A stretch of DNA of 64,000 nucleotides, from the NCBI GenBank assembly GCA_008711295.1, contig VUYV01000055.1, forward strand, positions 74,161-138,160, read 5' to 3'. The position numbers were made by a program, and so were the translations under genes. Source of the stretch: Anarhynchus alexandrinus (lineage: Eukaryota > Chordata > Aves > Charadriiformes > Charadriidae). Shown in pieces: positions 26,801 through 37,878 of this stretch (within the stretch, counting starts at the first letter, position 1; every line of letters starts with the position of its first letter). The notes beneath the pieces are model-generated. The model made no database searches and was not told the origin of the DNA. It worked only from the letters and a program-made list of their open reading frames with translations.

Positions 26801-29061
26801 ATCTTCAACAAAAATGCTTTATACTTTTTAAACCAAAATCTATTGCAGATTGAATACTCTCTTTTGGAGTTTAATACTTTCTAAGAGCTTAATACTTTTC
26901 AGAATGTCACTGCTTATGGTTTTTAGTTCAATAATGAAGAAGATTTTACCAAGAAGTACCATTCTGTACTTTTTTCAGTATTTCTGAATGTATTTCCATT
27001 TCTACTCTTCATAAATATCAGCAAGTAATATCAAAGGAAAATTATGATATGAAACCAGGAAATAGTTTATGCTTCAAGAAACATGTGAAAATTGTCCTAT
27101 GGCCACCTGTGCCCTATTTTCCTGTGCAAAACTTCTGCTCTGTTAGACTAAAACAAGCAGAACACAGATAACATGCCTGAAAGCAGTATTTTTCCCCCAT
27201 GAAAGTGCAAGGAGTTGAGATCAGGCTTTTTTCTTTAATGTTTTGAAATGAAGTATCATTTGCATAACTAAAATATTTCTGCTTAAATACTGTTCTGAAA
27301 AACATTTTGTAGTGACGTTGAGAAAGTTCTTCAATATTTTACCTCTGGGGATGATATTCTGATTCCACCAAAGTCAAATCTTATATTCATATTGTGAAGG
27401 TTGAAGATGAACTATTATTTTTCAAAAGTTTTTATCAGAAGAGAAATACATATTTCTTACATATATGCTAAGGATTTACCTGTAACATGCTCCTGAGATA
27501 GTAAAAATACTATAACATGTTCTGGACCAAATGTGAATCTTACCATAACTCAATGATTACTCTTTGTATTGCAAAAGAAAAAAAAAATGACGGTATAAAG
27601 CCAACTATAACTTCAACTATAACTTCTAACACATCTCCCTAAAAATATTCACAATCTATGTATAGTGTTTTGAGAAAATATATAAAAAAAAATTAAAATT
27701 AGCAATGATATACTGTTTCAAAACATTCAGTAACAATGTGGAATGGATAACCAGAAAAATCTTTCTCCAACACCCAATTTCTGTTCTGCAATAGCCTTAC
27801 AGTATAGTTCCACTCTGTATGCCAATCAGTGGGTAAAGTTTGATGCAATTATTGTTCCTGTAAAGGAAAGAACTTTTCACCCACGCTTCATTTTTCTGTC
27901 AGAATGCACTCCTTTTTGAGCAAGAGGAGGGTTTGTTATACAAGTAAAGAGATGAAAAGTCAAGGTTGGCTTTTTACTGCTAATACTTCTAACTGGAGGA
28001 GTCACGTGATGCTGAAGTACAAGAGTGGCCAACAAGACATGTACATACATGCCATAAAAGTGGTTTAGGTGCAATAATTATACCAATCTTTACAGTCCAA
28101 CTAGGGAATTCCTACACAATACAATTACTGCAGAATATGAATCAGACATTCAAGCACAACCAGAGAGCGATGAATCACTTAAAAAAAGGGAAATGCATAG
28201 TTATGCACCAGTGATTTTAAAATGTGGTCAATAAAATTGTATTTATTAAAATATACTATACTGTAAATAATCATCTTATTTGGAATGTGGAGCTATACAC
28301 CAGGAAGGCTGAGAAGAGCTGGCCTTTTTGGCAAGGAACTGTATAGCTAAAAGTGTTTCAGCTCACCTATTTGGTTTTTTTAAACTATACATTATAATTC
28401 CAGTAAAAAGGAAGAAAACTGTCAGCTTAATCTAACTTTTCCTTACTTTACGGTAGTTTCACAAACTTCTGTCTATAAAGAAATTGTTTATATCTTAAAA
28501 TAAGAAAGAAACATCTTAATATTTCTCTAGTGGCCTTTTTGTGTCACTGAATTCTGAAAGCCTGTGGCATTTTATGAATGTCTTTTAAAAAAATCAAACC
28601 AATCCCAAAAAACAACAAACAGAACAAACTTCCTATTGAAGAATAGAGATATGCTTCTCTGTTGAGGTTGTTGATGACTGTACACAATCATGTCTTTCAC
28701 TTCTGAACATTTACAGACCTTGAAAGAACATGTTGGTGTTATGTCTAGAATGAATAAGAATTTATGGTTTAACATGAACTTAACACAACAAGAAAGCACA
28801 TCCACGGTGAAATTTCCATCTTGTAATATAATTTTGGTGCAATGGTGTGTCAACTGCCTGTCTGAGGGGCTCTTATTGTTTTCACATCTTCCAGTGAGAA
28901 TGTCAACTTTTACGTAAGGAAATCATACAGTTACAACATATCAAGGCTTCTAGTTTCATCTAAATTATGATAATTTCTCTTCCACCCTATTTCAAAATTA
29001 ATTATGTTTTCTAGCCAGACAGTTGTGTTAACAATTTCTCTTGACTTCTTTTTGCCTAAAA

Positions 29062-29190
29062 TAGAAAAGAAAAAAAGAAACAAACCAAAAGCCCAACAAA
29101 TAAAACAAACAAAAAAAAACACCAAAACCCAAAATGAACAAAAACCCCAAAACCAAACAGACAAGAAAACCCCCCAGAAAACCAAAACCA
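29062..29190. repeat. A/C-rich low-complexity tract
   Basis: About 130 bases made almost entirely of AAAC, CAAA and CCAAA words with very few G or T. The open frames across it (Lys-Gln-Thr-Pro-rich, or Phe-Leu-Val-rich on the other strand) are compositional. Confidence 0.85.
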
Positions 29191-29632
29191 CTTCTACGGA
29201 GTACATGGTACAAGACAGACCATTTCTCAGAATGTTAGCAAGGGCTAGCTCAAACTAACTCTTGGCTTCTTGGGAATGGGTTGGGAAAGCAAGAGTGGCA
29301 TGTCAGCTGGGGTGTGCTGAAAACAAAAGCCCCTAGAGAAACTGGAGGAAGAGGAACTATAGCATGGTGACCACAAGGAAGGTGGATAATTTCTTTTAAT
29401 ACAGCTGGATAGAAAAGGAAATCTGAACTATGAGCTGAGAAACTGCCTCCTGATATTTGTCCCTCCTGGGTTCAAAGAAATAGCATATTCTCTCTCTGTC
29501 TTCTGTCTAAATAAAAAGATCTGTACTAGTAAAATACCCAGATGAATATCTTCTAACAAAAGGATATCTTCACGAGTTTGAATGTTAGTTACGTAGGTAC
29601 ACAGAAAGAGAAAATATGTTTTAGCATATAAT

Positions 29633-30810
29633 CATTGAATAATTTAGGTTGGAGTGACCTCTGGAGGTTATCTGGTTCAACTTGCTTCTCACAGCAGGGA
29701 CAATTTATATCAGTTGGCTAATCACCTCTATTGTACTGTATGTATCACAGTAAAAACATTTTCCTAGTATGTAATTGGAATTTTACATGTTACAGATTGT
29801 GTTTGTTGCCTCTCATCCTGTCACTGTGCCCTTTTAGGATGAGTCTGGATCCATCTTCAACTATATCTTTTTTTAGGATAGATCTGAAGACAGCAACTAG
29901 ACCTCCCCTTAGCCTTCTCTTTTTAGGATTGAACAAAGCCATTTCTCAGCCTCTTCTTGCACTTCATGTGCTGCAGCCCCTTGACCATCTTGGTGTCTCT
30001 CTGCTGGATCGACTCCAGAATGTCCATGTCCTTCTTCTTCTGCAGAGCCCTGAAGTGGACATAGTGCTCCAGATACAGTCTTGCAAGCATTGGAAAAAGA
30101 AAAATTGGTTCTAGCCTGCTGGTTAGATACTTGCTAATACAGCCCAGAATGTGTCTGGAAAAGCCATCATCACAAGGACACACTGCTGAGTCATGTTTAA
30201 CTTGTAGACCACGAGAATGCCCCAGATCTTTTCTGCAGAGCTGCTCTATACCCCAGCCTGTGAGGTGGTATGGGGTTATTACTTCCCAGGTGTAGGATTT
30301 TTCATATCCTTTTGCTGAACTTCTTGAGATTCTTGCCAGTCCACTTCTCCAGTCTGTTGAAATTCCTCTGAAGAGCAGGACTGTGCTCCAAATTGTTGAC
30401 CACTCTTTCCAGTTTGGTCCAGTAACAAACTGAGAAATGCCTCTCATAACCAACTTCCACATGGACTTTGTAGCTTTAATTACAACTTTTTCAACTAAGG
30501 ACTCCAGACAGTTTTCCATCAAGCTTCTTATCCATCTATTCCGTTCATATCTCACCAATTTGCCTGTAAGTATATTATGGGAGGGTATGTCAAAAGCCTT
30601 GTGGAAATCAAGGTCAATAACATCCAGGGATCTCCTCTTGTACAGTGCCAGTAATCTCATCACCAAAGGCAATCATGTTGGCCAGGCATAAGTCGCCTTT
30701 GGTGAATTTGTGTTGGGTCTTCCCAGTCATCCTTGTCCTTCCTGAGCCTGGCCACAGCTTTAGCAACTGAATACTGCACGTGACCAGGAACTAATTCTAA
30801 ATGGTTTCCT
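29633..30810 (-). pseudogene. CR1 LINE fragment: decayed reverse transcriptase and 3' UTR
   Basis: On the minus strand, from 30,810 downward, the translated sequence follows the CR1 reverse transcriptase. It has a FTKG motif region, a DLDFHKAFD segment (family form [13 protein letters not shown]), then the C-terminal conserved block around LEHYVHFRALQKKKDMDILE and MVKGLQHM. The 3' UTR reaches 29,633 with the family word equivalent to GGTTGGA...CCTCTGGAGGT. The FADD catalytic block is missing between the two halves, and several stops and frameshifts are present, so this is a dead copy. It is 5'-truncated and retains its 3' end, as usual for CR1. It is clearly older than the copy at 13.4 kb. 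Confidence 0.92.
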
Positions 30811-31644
30811 TTGAGCAACACAGTATCATCTTTGACCTAAGCTCCTTTTTTTTTTTTCCCCTTTTTTAAAAATACAATGTCTGAACATTATTTGGAGTAA
30901 AAACCTCACTGTCTTGTTAGAGCTTTGTGTTATCAATAATGGCCATAATATGAAAAAGTTCAGCTCAAACTTTTCTCTGGCCTCAACTGCTCTTAGCATT
31001 GCTATCTTAGGAATGATTCTTTTTCCTATGAAAGCTATTATTTCTGAGACCCATTTAGCATTTTCTATCTGCAACAAAAGGAAGATGTTCCAGGCAAACT
31101 CTACTAGCTTGTGCTCTAAATCAAACGGCAAGGTAGGACATATTATTATGAACATGCATTGAGCCTGAAGGGTCCTCAAAAGTGCAACTCAGGCTTTCCT
31201 TTTTCCTTCCAATTAAATTAACAGATTGAGGGAGTTTTCTGTCTATCTGACAATAGCGCATATTTTATCTGACAATGTTTTGTTTGAGAAAACCACAGTG
31301 AAATCCCAGATTGGAATTTTGATTTCTTCTCCGTAATGGACTCTGGCTGCTACCTTGCCATATAATTAAGCAAGCTGCCAATATATATTGCAGCCAGTAG
31401 AGAAGGATACTCTGTCAGTACTTTTCCCAGATGAAAGGCACATTAGAAGCATTTCCACATCTGACTGAAAAGGTGGAAACTGGCAAATAGAAATCTATCT
31501 CAGTGCATCACTCTCCTGCATGACTATTGACAGTTAAAGCTCTTCATTTTTTCTAAACCTACTTGAGAATTTTGGTACCCCCTCAGAGGCAGATCAATAA
31601 ATATGAAGAAAACTAAATTAATTGCTAGATAAAATTTATTTTGA
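30811..31644. other. Non-coding spacer between two CR1 fragments
   Basis: AT-rich sequence with a poly(T)/C run at 30,848-30,867. It is not recognisably CR1. The fragments on either side both include the same reverse-transcriptase segment, so they are separate insertions and not one interrupted copy. Confidence 0.55.
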
Positions 31645-32216
31645 AAATAAGGTTCTTGTTAGCCCGTTCTTCCAGCCTATCGAGGTCTTCCTGCAGGGTG
31701 GCTCTCCCTTCCAAAGTGTTTGCTTCCCTGTTCAGTTTTGTATCATCAGCAAACTTCATCATCATCCAGATCACTTATGAAGATATTAAACAGCACTGGG
31801 CCCAGTATCAGTCCCTGGGGGACCCCACTTGTGACAGGTTGCCAGTTTGGAAAGGAACTATTTGCCACCACCCTCTGGGTATGGCCTGTCAGCCAGTTCC
31901 CCACCCACTGCACCGACCACTTGTCTAGACCCTAATGCATCAGTTTCTCTAGGATGAGGCTGTGGGGGACCGTGTTGAAAGCCTTAGAGAAATCCAGGTA
32001 GACAACGTCCACTGCTTGCTCCTTACCAACTGAGCAGGTTGCCTTGTTGTAGAAGGCGATCAGATTTGTCAAGCACAATTTGCCCTTGGTGAATCCGTAC
32101 TGGCTTTTCCCAATCACATGTTTCATTTGACTTGTGATAACCCTCAGGAGGATTCATTCTGTAACTTTCCCAGGGACTGATAGGGCTAGAATATTGAAGT
32201 CTTTCAACCCAGGTTG
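31645..32216 (-). pseudogene. CR1 LINE fragment: reverse-transcriptase core, truncated at both ends
   Basis: Minus-strand translation gives the CR1 reverse-transcriptase core in order: a SVPGKV segment, [23 protein letters not shown], the [12 protein letters not shown] region, then KFADDTKL (the FADD active-site motif) and LQEDLDRLEE. It stops just after that block, so the C-terminal part and 3' UTR are absent, which is unusual for a CR1 insertion. Premature stops and a frameshift just before FADD show it is non-functional. The 5' side ends at an ambiguous base and poly(A) run (32217 onward), so the true upstream boundary may be hidden by assembly error. Confidence 0.93.
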
Positions 32217-32320
32217 NAAAAAAAAAAAAAGAAAAAAGAGGTCTGCTATTTAGCAGTGTTGATGATACAATTAATTTGTATTAAAAAAAAACCCCAAAGC
32301 AAAACCCTCAAAAAAAAAGT
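32217..32320. repeat. A-rich tract with one N
   Basis: An undetermined base at 32217 is followed by about 14 A residues. Further A runs and a CCCCAAAGC segment extend to 32,320. It directly abuts the 5' side of the CR1 fragment. Confidence 0.8.
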
Positions 32321-34716
32321 TATTACTAGCACACAGAACAAATACCTGGGTCTGAAAGATGCTGCATTAACCTCTCTCTACCCTAGAAATGACCCAAAAA
32401 TCTATCACTGGAGTGAAAATGCCTTTAGACAATGTAACGTAGATGAAAAAAAAAAACATCCAGTGTCATTACTGCCATATTAATAAGAAAGGATGAAATC
32501 AGATGTGGTACTTGCAACACTCATGAAAAGGCAATACTGTCTTGCCTGTAATATTTGCAGAGCCCATATAGACCAAAATAGGTAGAATGAGTGCAGTTAG
32601 AAATGGAAATATTTCCTTTGCTTCTCTCATAAATATCAGAAGTATCAAAATTCTCTCCTTTACACTGCTTAAAAATAAGACACTGAAAGTCTTCCCTTTG
32701 GTAGGCATTCCAAGACATTGATGTATAATGTATCTAGTCACTGCAAGATTAAAAAGCCTTTCAAATAGCGTGTAATTTAGCAAGAGCAAAGGAAATTAGA
32801 AATAGATTTTTACCTTATGAATCTAAAGAAATCAGTAAGATACTTTAAGTGAATCCTTCTACAGGAACCTTATTGATTACCAGAAAGGCTTTGGCTGCAC
32901 CATACTAAGAATTAGGGTAGTAATGCTTGAAGTGCATTCTTCTAGCTCGTGTAAGCATATCATTATGAAATTTGCTTGAGAAGACACAAAATAAAAATAA
33001 ACAACCCTTCCCCCCATGCACACAAACCTCAGATAAAATTCTGACTGGCAAGAGATATTTAGATATATAGAATATGAAAAATAAATTTATTTTAAATGTA
33101 GTTTTACTGCTTGCACTAAAGTCTCCTCAGATTCACATTTAGCAATTTGAACACCTCAGCTCATGCACAGAAAAATCAGCACAAAGCCCAGTGTCAGGCA
33201 GTAAAAGGAAAAGGAGCCCAATGAAACCATGTGTACCTCCTTACCCTGGTGTCTGGAGAAAAAGCATTTTTACTGTCTTCTTACTGTCTACTTTAAAGGT
33301 TGCATTTATGTTGAAGAAAGGAGGAAAAGTATCTTATGTGGAGTTCAGAAAATAAAAATATGTGACTAGCTTTAGCTAAATGTTGGAGTAGAATTTGGAC
33401 GGAACACTATTATGGACAATCAGTAGTCATTATTAGTGTCTGAAAATTAATGTCACAGTAGATAGTAAGTATGCACCGAAGCAAATGAATTATTGTTTGA
33501 CCTACATTTGGGTTTCATTTCTCTGCAGAGTTCTTCTGACTTTAATACATGAGTTTTTCCCCTAAACTGAGTTTGGTCCACAAAAAGTACTAGAAATCGC
33601 ATTTTTATATTGTTTGAACTCAAGTTGATTGGCTTGTCAAGGAGTGTAAGGTAGGTCACAAGGTAATACAAATCATTCAAAAATAACATAAATGCACAAT
33701 ATTAATTCTTAACACATTCACTTTAGAGTTTATTTATTTGCTTTCACTAATTTCTTGCAAAATTACGCAAACTCATCATTAAGATTCCATATTTTCAAAA
33801 ACATAATTACAACAGCATCACAGCCTAAAATTTACTCCATTCACAATAGTTAGAATGCTGTACTAACTCTTACAAAATAAAACCCACTAGGTTCAATGGA
33901 AAATGGATCAGTGGATAGGTATGTATCACAACATGCCAAGAAAAATGACAAATCATTTTTGCTTAATAGATGTCTTTATACACCAGAGTACCAATGAGGC
34001 CAGAACAACATTCTGGCTTATAATCACCTGAAGTGGCTGTTTTTCAGAATATGGAGCAATGTCTAGCTGCTCTTAGACTTAGAATAAATCTGGTGCTCAT
34101 TTTCTTCAAGGAGCACTTGATTCCTATAATCAATATTTAAAGAGAATAAAAGACTAACAATCACAGGACTTGTACATTCCGAAGAACTGACAACAGCATC
34201 CATTGTGCTCTACTGTTGTATTTCATAATGTGAGGTCTAATTTGTTTGGGGAATGCTAACTCATCAACTTAAAAGGAATGAGTTAAATTGGTGCAACACT
34301 CTATTTAAAGCACTTCCAAGTGTGTGTATGTAGCCCTGCCCTGAGTATCAAAAGTTGCAATAATAATTTAAAATCACAACAAACCAAATTCCTCTCCAGT
34401 GCAGACTTTAAATGGAAGCCATCATCTATCCCTTTGAGTTATTTTTACTTTTCCATAAATGCCTCAACAAGTATTCCTGTATATTAAATTAAACACATGA
34501 ATAAAATCAATAGATTTTTACATTATTAATTTAAAATACTTATCAAAAAATGGAGAGTCAGTTCTATAAATAACCAGGGCAGAGAGTTCATATTCCTTAA
34601 CTTATGAATTATAAATCACCATTGTAGAGCTTAGGGGAGCAACACAAAGGGAATGGACAACACAGCTATCCTTCATTTCAAGACTAAGCTACTGAGAAAA
34701 CCCAAGAGATCCATGA
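32321..34716. other. AT-rich non-coding DNA
   Basis: No recognisable gene or element. AATAAA-type words on the minus strand (for example TTTATT near 33,728-33,735) could serve a minus-strand transcript ending here, but such words are common in AT-rich DNA. Confidence 0.5.
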
Positions 34717-35049
34717 TTATCTCCAACACATCTTTGTAACAATATCACAGTTTGTTGGGTTGTCCCTCACATTTTGTGGATAATAACCAAGACTTGACTT
34801 GATATCTTGAGAACAGATATTACGAAGCAGGTAGTAGCTTCCATCTTTCATGACCGAACCCTTCAGTGCTCTTGTCACAGAATAGTCATAACGTGGGGTA
34901 AAATTGTGCGTTAGAAAAGGTTGACATGGGTTTGCTTCCATTATCCTTTTGAGTACCATCTTTAAAGGTGTGGAAAGCAAGAAAGCAGAAGTTTTTACTT
35001 GTAACTCCTCTCCCTCTGTCTTCAAAGAGAATTTATAGGCTCTATGGTG
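34717..35049 (-). CDS. Candidate terminal exon of an unknown gene
   Basis: On the minus strand an open frame of about 110 codons ends in TAA at 34717-34719. An acceptor-like CATCAAG after a T-rich stretch would begin it in phase 0 at 35049; a second possible AG lies at 35042-35043. The peptide is of ordinary composition (charged, Tyr and Cys present) and not low-complexity, including segments such as NFTPRYDYSVTRALKG and MKDGSYYLLRNICSQD. There is no in-frame ATG near the start, which fits an internal or terminal exon better than a one-exon gene. I do not recognise the protein. Chance openness in AT-rich DNA is the main alternative. Confidence 0.2.
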   Translation of the reverse strand, partial: HHRAYKFSLKTEGEELQVKTSAFLLSTPLKMVLKRIMEANPCQPFLTHNFTPRYDYSVTRALKGSVMKDGSYYLLRNICSQDIKSSLGYYPQNVRDNPTNCDIVTKMCWR

Positions 35050-37203
35050 CTTGATGGAAACATGAACATAAGAAGTACATTACGGGTTGGCATCATTTGA
35101 GTAGTTTTGAAGAAGGCTTTTCCATATATTTTTCTCTTTTGCCTACAGAAAGTACTAAGGGATCACTGGAATGTAATTTAATAAAACCCCTAATTACCAT
35201 GAGTTATATAGATGATTTATTTCCTTTTTTCTCATCTCCTATTTCTTATCCTCTAATCCAAAGCATTAAAATTCAACAGTGATTATAAATGTTACACTAA
35301 GATATTGTAGCTGAAAACAGCACAAACTTCAAATAATGGCAATTTACATACTAAGTTAGGTAAAGACAATGAAAAAAAAAATATGTCTATATCATTCTGG
35401 CATGAAGATGGGAGTCTGAGTCAGCATAATGCTTTATTTTGCCCTGATGAAAATTAAGGTCAGCACCCCAATGCTCAGTTTCTAAAACCTGTATTATATT
35501 TGTGGCAGAAAAAATGGCATTTTATAACTGACATCATTAATCCTAACTATCAACACTTAAAAGCATTGTGTTAATGAAAGACTCTGTGCATAATGTTTAT
35601 TTCTTTTGTTATATATGGTATTAAACTCTTTCCCAAAATGACATTGTTAATATGCAATGTTTCCTCTTTTTATAGCTCTTTCAGAGACAACAGTTTTGAT
35701 CACGAGAGGAGATGTTTTTAATAATGGCACAAGTGTAATGGGGACTTTAGGCAGCTATACGACAAGGCTCATTAATCCTGTATGATACAAGTATTAACGT
35801 ACTACTAAGTAAAAAAAAAAAAAGTTAACTGTATGATACAAGGAATTAAAGAAAACACAGTTTAGCACAACTGATAAAGGCTGCTGGAGCACAAGCTTTC
35901 CAGATTTCCCAACCAGGAGACCTTATATGGGGTGACAAAGTTCAACTCATTCTGCTCTCACTTCAATGGCAGACTTCTTTCCTTCTCTAAAAAATTGCCT
36001 TTATTATTTTTTCCTAATAAATGGTACTTGTCTCTAAGTCTGAAGTTGAAATGGAAATTACATTTTGGAATAAGCCTGAGCAAACAAGTGAAACCACGAC
36101 ATTCAGTTTTGACACATACAGAGTTTTATTCAAGAATTGTTCAAATCTCTAAGGCCTATTACGTTAAATGGTTATTTATGATGTCTTCAAATGTCAGGAG
36201 TATTCAGACTAGTCAGATGCTAATGTCTGAAGGTGCTGTCTATCAGATTTAAGAGTCTACAGAAAGAAACAAACAAAAGATCATAGCCTCAGTTGCAGTT
36301 TCTTTGGAGATTTATCATGCTTCCAATTATTTTTGGCTCCCACAGATTTCATTTTGGGGAACAACAGGAAAAGCGGTAATAACCAGACTGTAATTAAAAT
36401 GCCTTGAGCACAAAAAATAACAGTAAAATAAAAGGACAAAAACTTCCCCTTATGAAAAGTTTCATACTGTCAGAGGTGGTCTTCAAAGACTTCAAGCCTG
36501 AATTCAGGAAAACAGGTCTACAAAAGAGACCTACAAAGCTATTGTCATTTGTTTCTGAACGACTGAAATCACAAGGAACATTTCCTTTGGTCAGCTCAGA
36601 GGGAGAGACAAAGGAATGAAAACAAACACAATATTCAGAGTAGGAACGGGGAAGAAGTACAGCCGTTGCACGAGGCCCTTGTGGAACCGCCAGTGAAACG
36701 CTCTGTGCAGTTCTGAGTACACAAGGCGTTCAAGCTGGGAGGGAAAGCCACCGCAGGCAACCTGATTTACAAGAGGAGGTTTCATCTCTTTCTAAATGGA
36801 TGGAACCTGGAGATGAGATAATAAGCCCTGCTGAGATTTTCTCTTTCCCTTCAGAAACATTTACGGTATTGCAATACAAATATAAAATGTTAACAATTTG
36901 AAATAACAGACCTTTATTGGGATGGGTAATTTTTTTAAAATAAAACTTTTTCTGCGTGGTACTTCTTGGTTTTTAAGCAAAATTTCTCATATGCAAGGTA
37001 AATTCCTATTCTATTGCTAGGACTTTATGACACAGAAGACGTGACTCCAGTGAGTGCTGCAGCAGAGCATTCTCTTCAGCACAATTACATGTAGAAAGCC
37101 TTCTGTTTTGCTCAGTAGAAACAGCAGCAAAGTGAGAATATTGAGTAGAAGGAAACCTTCACGTGGTGGTAGCAACATGACCATTACATATATTTTAAAA
37201 ACC
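35050..37203. other. Non-coding DNA
   Basis: No gene recognised. It holds a small direct repeat flanking an A-run (35779-35842, listed separately). It also has a locally CpG-richer patch at about 36,640-36,770 that I cannot assign. Confidence 0.5.
35779..35842. repeat. 14-bp direct repeats flanking a short insert with an A-tail
   Basis: CTGTATGATACAAG occurs at 35779-35792 and again at 35829-35842. Between them lie about 36 bases with a run of 13 to 14 A residues. The arrangement resembles a tiny retrotransposed insertion with target-site duplication, though slippage could also make it. Confidence 0.6.
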
Positions 37204-37878
37204 TGTTGTCCCAAAGTGGGGTCGTTTACCCGGTGTGCAAGATGCCAGTGTACGCACAGAGCAGAGGTATTTATTTAAATCATTTCTGCGCAGAGAAGGG
37301 TGCTAGGTGGTAACCCACAAAGCTAGCACACCAGCCTACAAACTCTTTGGAATATTTATACAGTTCAAAACACAGAAATAGACACCCTTAATTACAATTA
37401 TTGGTTCACACCTTATCTTAACAATTTCTAGTGGTCAGTACAGTCTCTTGTTTTCATTTAAAGCTACAATGTCCTTTAACAGATCTGCGCATGATCCTGT
37501 AGAGTGTGGGGGGGTGTAGTTCTGTTCAGTCTCTAATTGAGTCGGTGGTCGTGATCTCCCACTGCTGTCTTTACCTTTCCCCCAGTTACTGCAAATTTTT
37601 GTTGACTTTGGGACTCTTCCAGCAGCTGTCTGATTCTCAGCAGTTTTGGCACTTTCTGCTTAAGGATGTTCCCTTGTTATCGCCCTTCTGTTCTTCTTGG
37701 AGGGTACTTTCATTAGCAAGGCATGTATTGTTTATAGGAAGTGTCTTGTTTCACAAGGCCTTGTAACCTTTTTACAGCTTTTTGCTCTTGCTTAGTGAGA
37801 AATTCTACCTTCTAAAATACTTTCTACCTTTTAAAGTTAAATTTTACCTTTCTCAAGTGCATCAGGCCCTCTCCAACA
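37204..37878 (-). mobile_element. Probable ERV LTR (ERVK-like), minus orientation
   Basis: The plus strand begins TGTTGTCCC and ends CTCCAACA, giving inverted TGTTG...CAACA ends over 675 bp. In minus orientation there is a TATA-type box (TATAAATA, about 37,350-37,360) followed by an AATAAA signal (about 37,266-37,275). A conserved-looking R/U5 stretch includes TTTCTGCGCAGAGAAGGGTGC in plus-strand sense. I recognise this stretch as similar to betaretrovirus-like LTRs of songbirds. No matching target-site duplication was found directly at the ends (left flank AAAACC, right flank TGCACG; AAAACC recurs at 37891-37896), so the boundary or the solo status is uncertain. No internal retroviral genes are visible. 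Confidence 0.65.

Larger units (their letters stand above)
20821..29632. other. AT-rich non-coding DNA with simple-sequence tracts
   Basis: No exon, RNA gene or dated mobile element could be recognised. It includes poly(T) near 21,330-21,345, a T/G-rich tract with two ambiguous bases, and A/C-rich tracts, listed separately. Confidence 0.6.

Noticed and set aside
29004..29258. Open frames rich in Lys-Gln-Thr-Pro or Phe-Leu-Val
   Set aside because: They translate an A/C-rich low-complexity tract and carry no information beyond base composition.
29633..32216. A single CR1 element split by an 830-bp insertion
   Set aside because: Both fragments contain the same reverse-transcriptase segment (the DFHKAFD/DFSKAFN block), so they are two independent copies.
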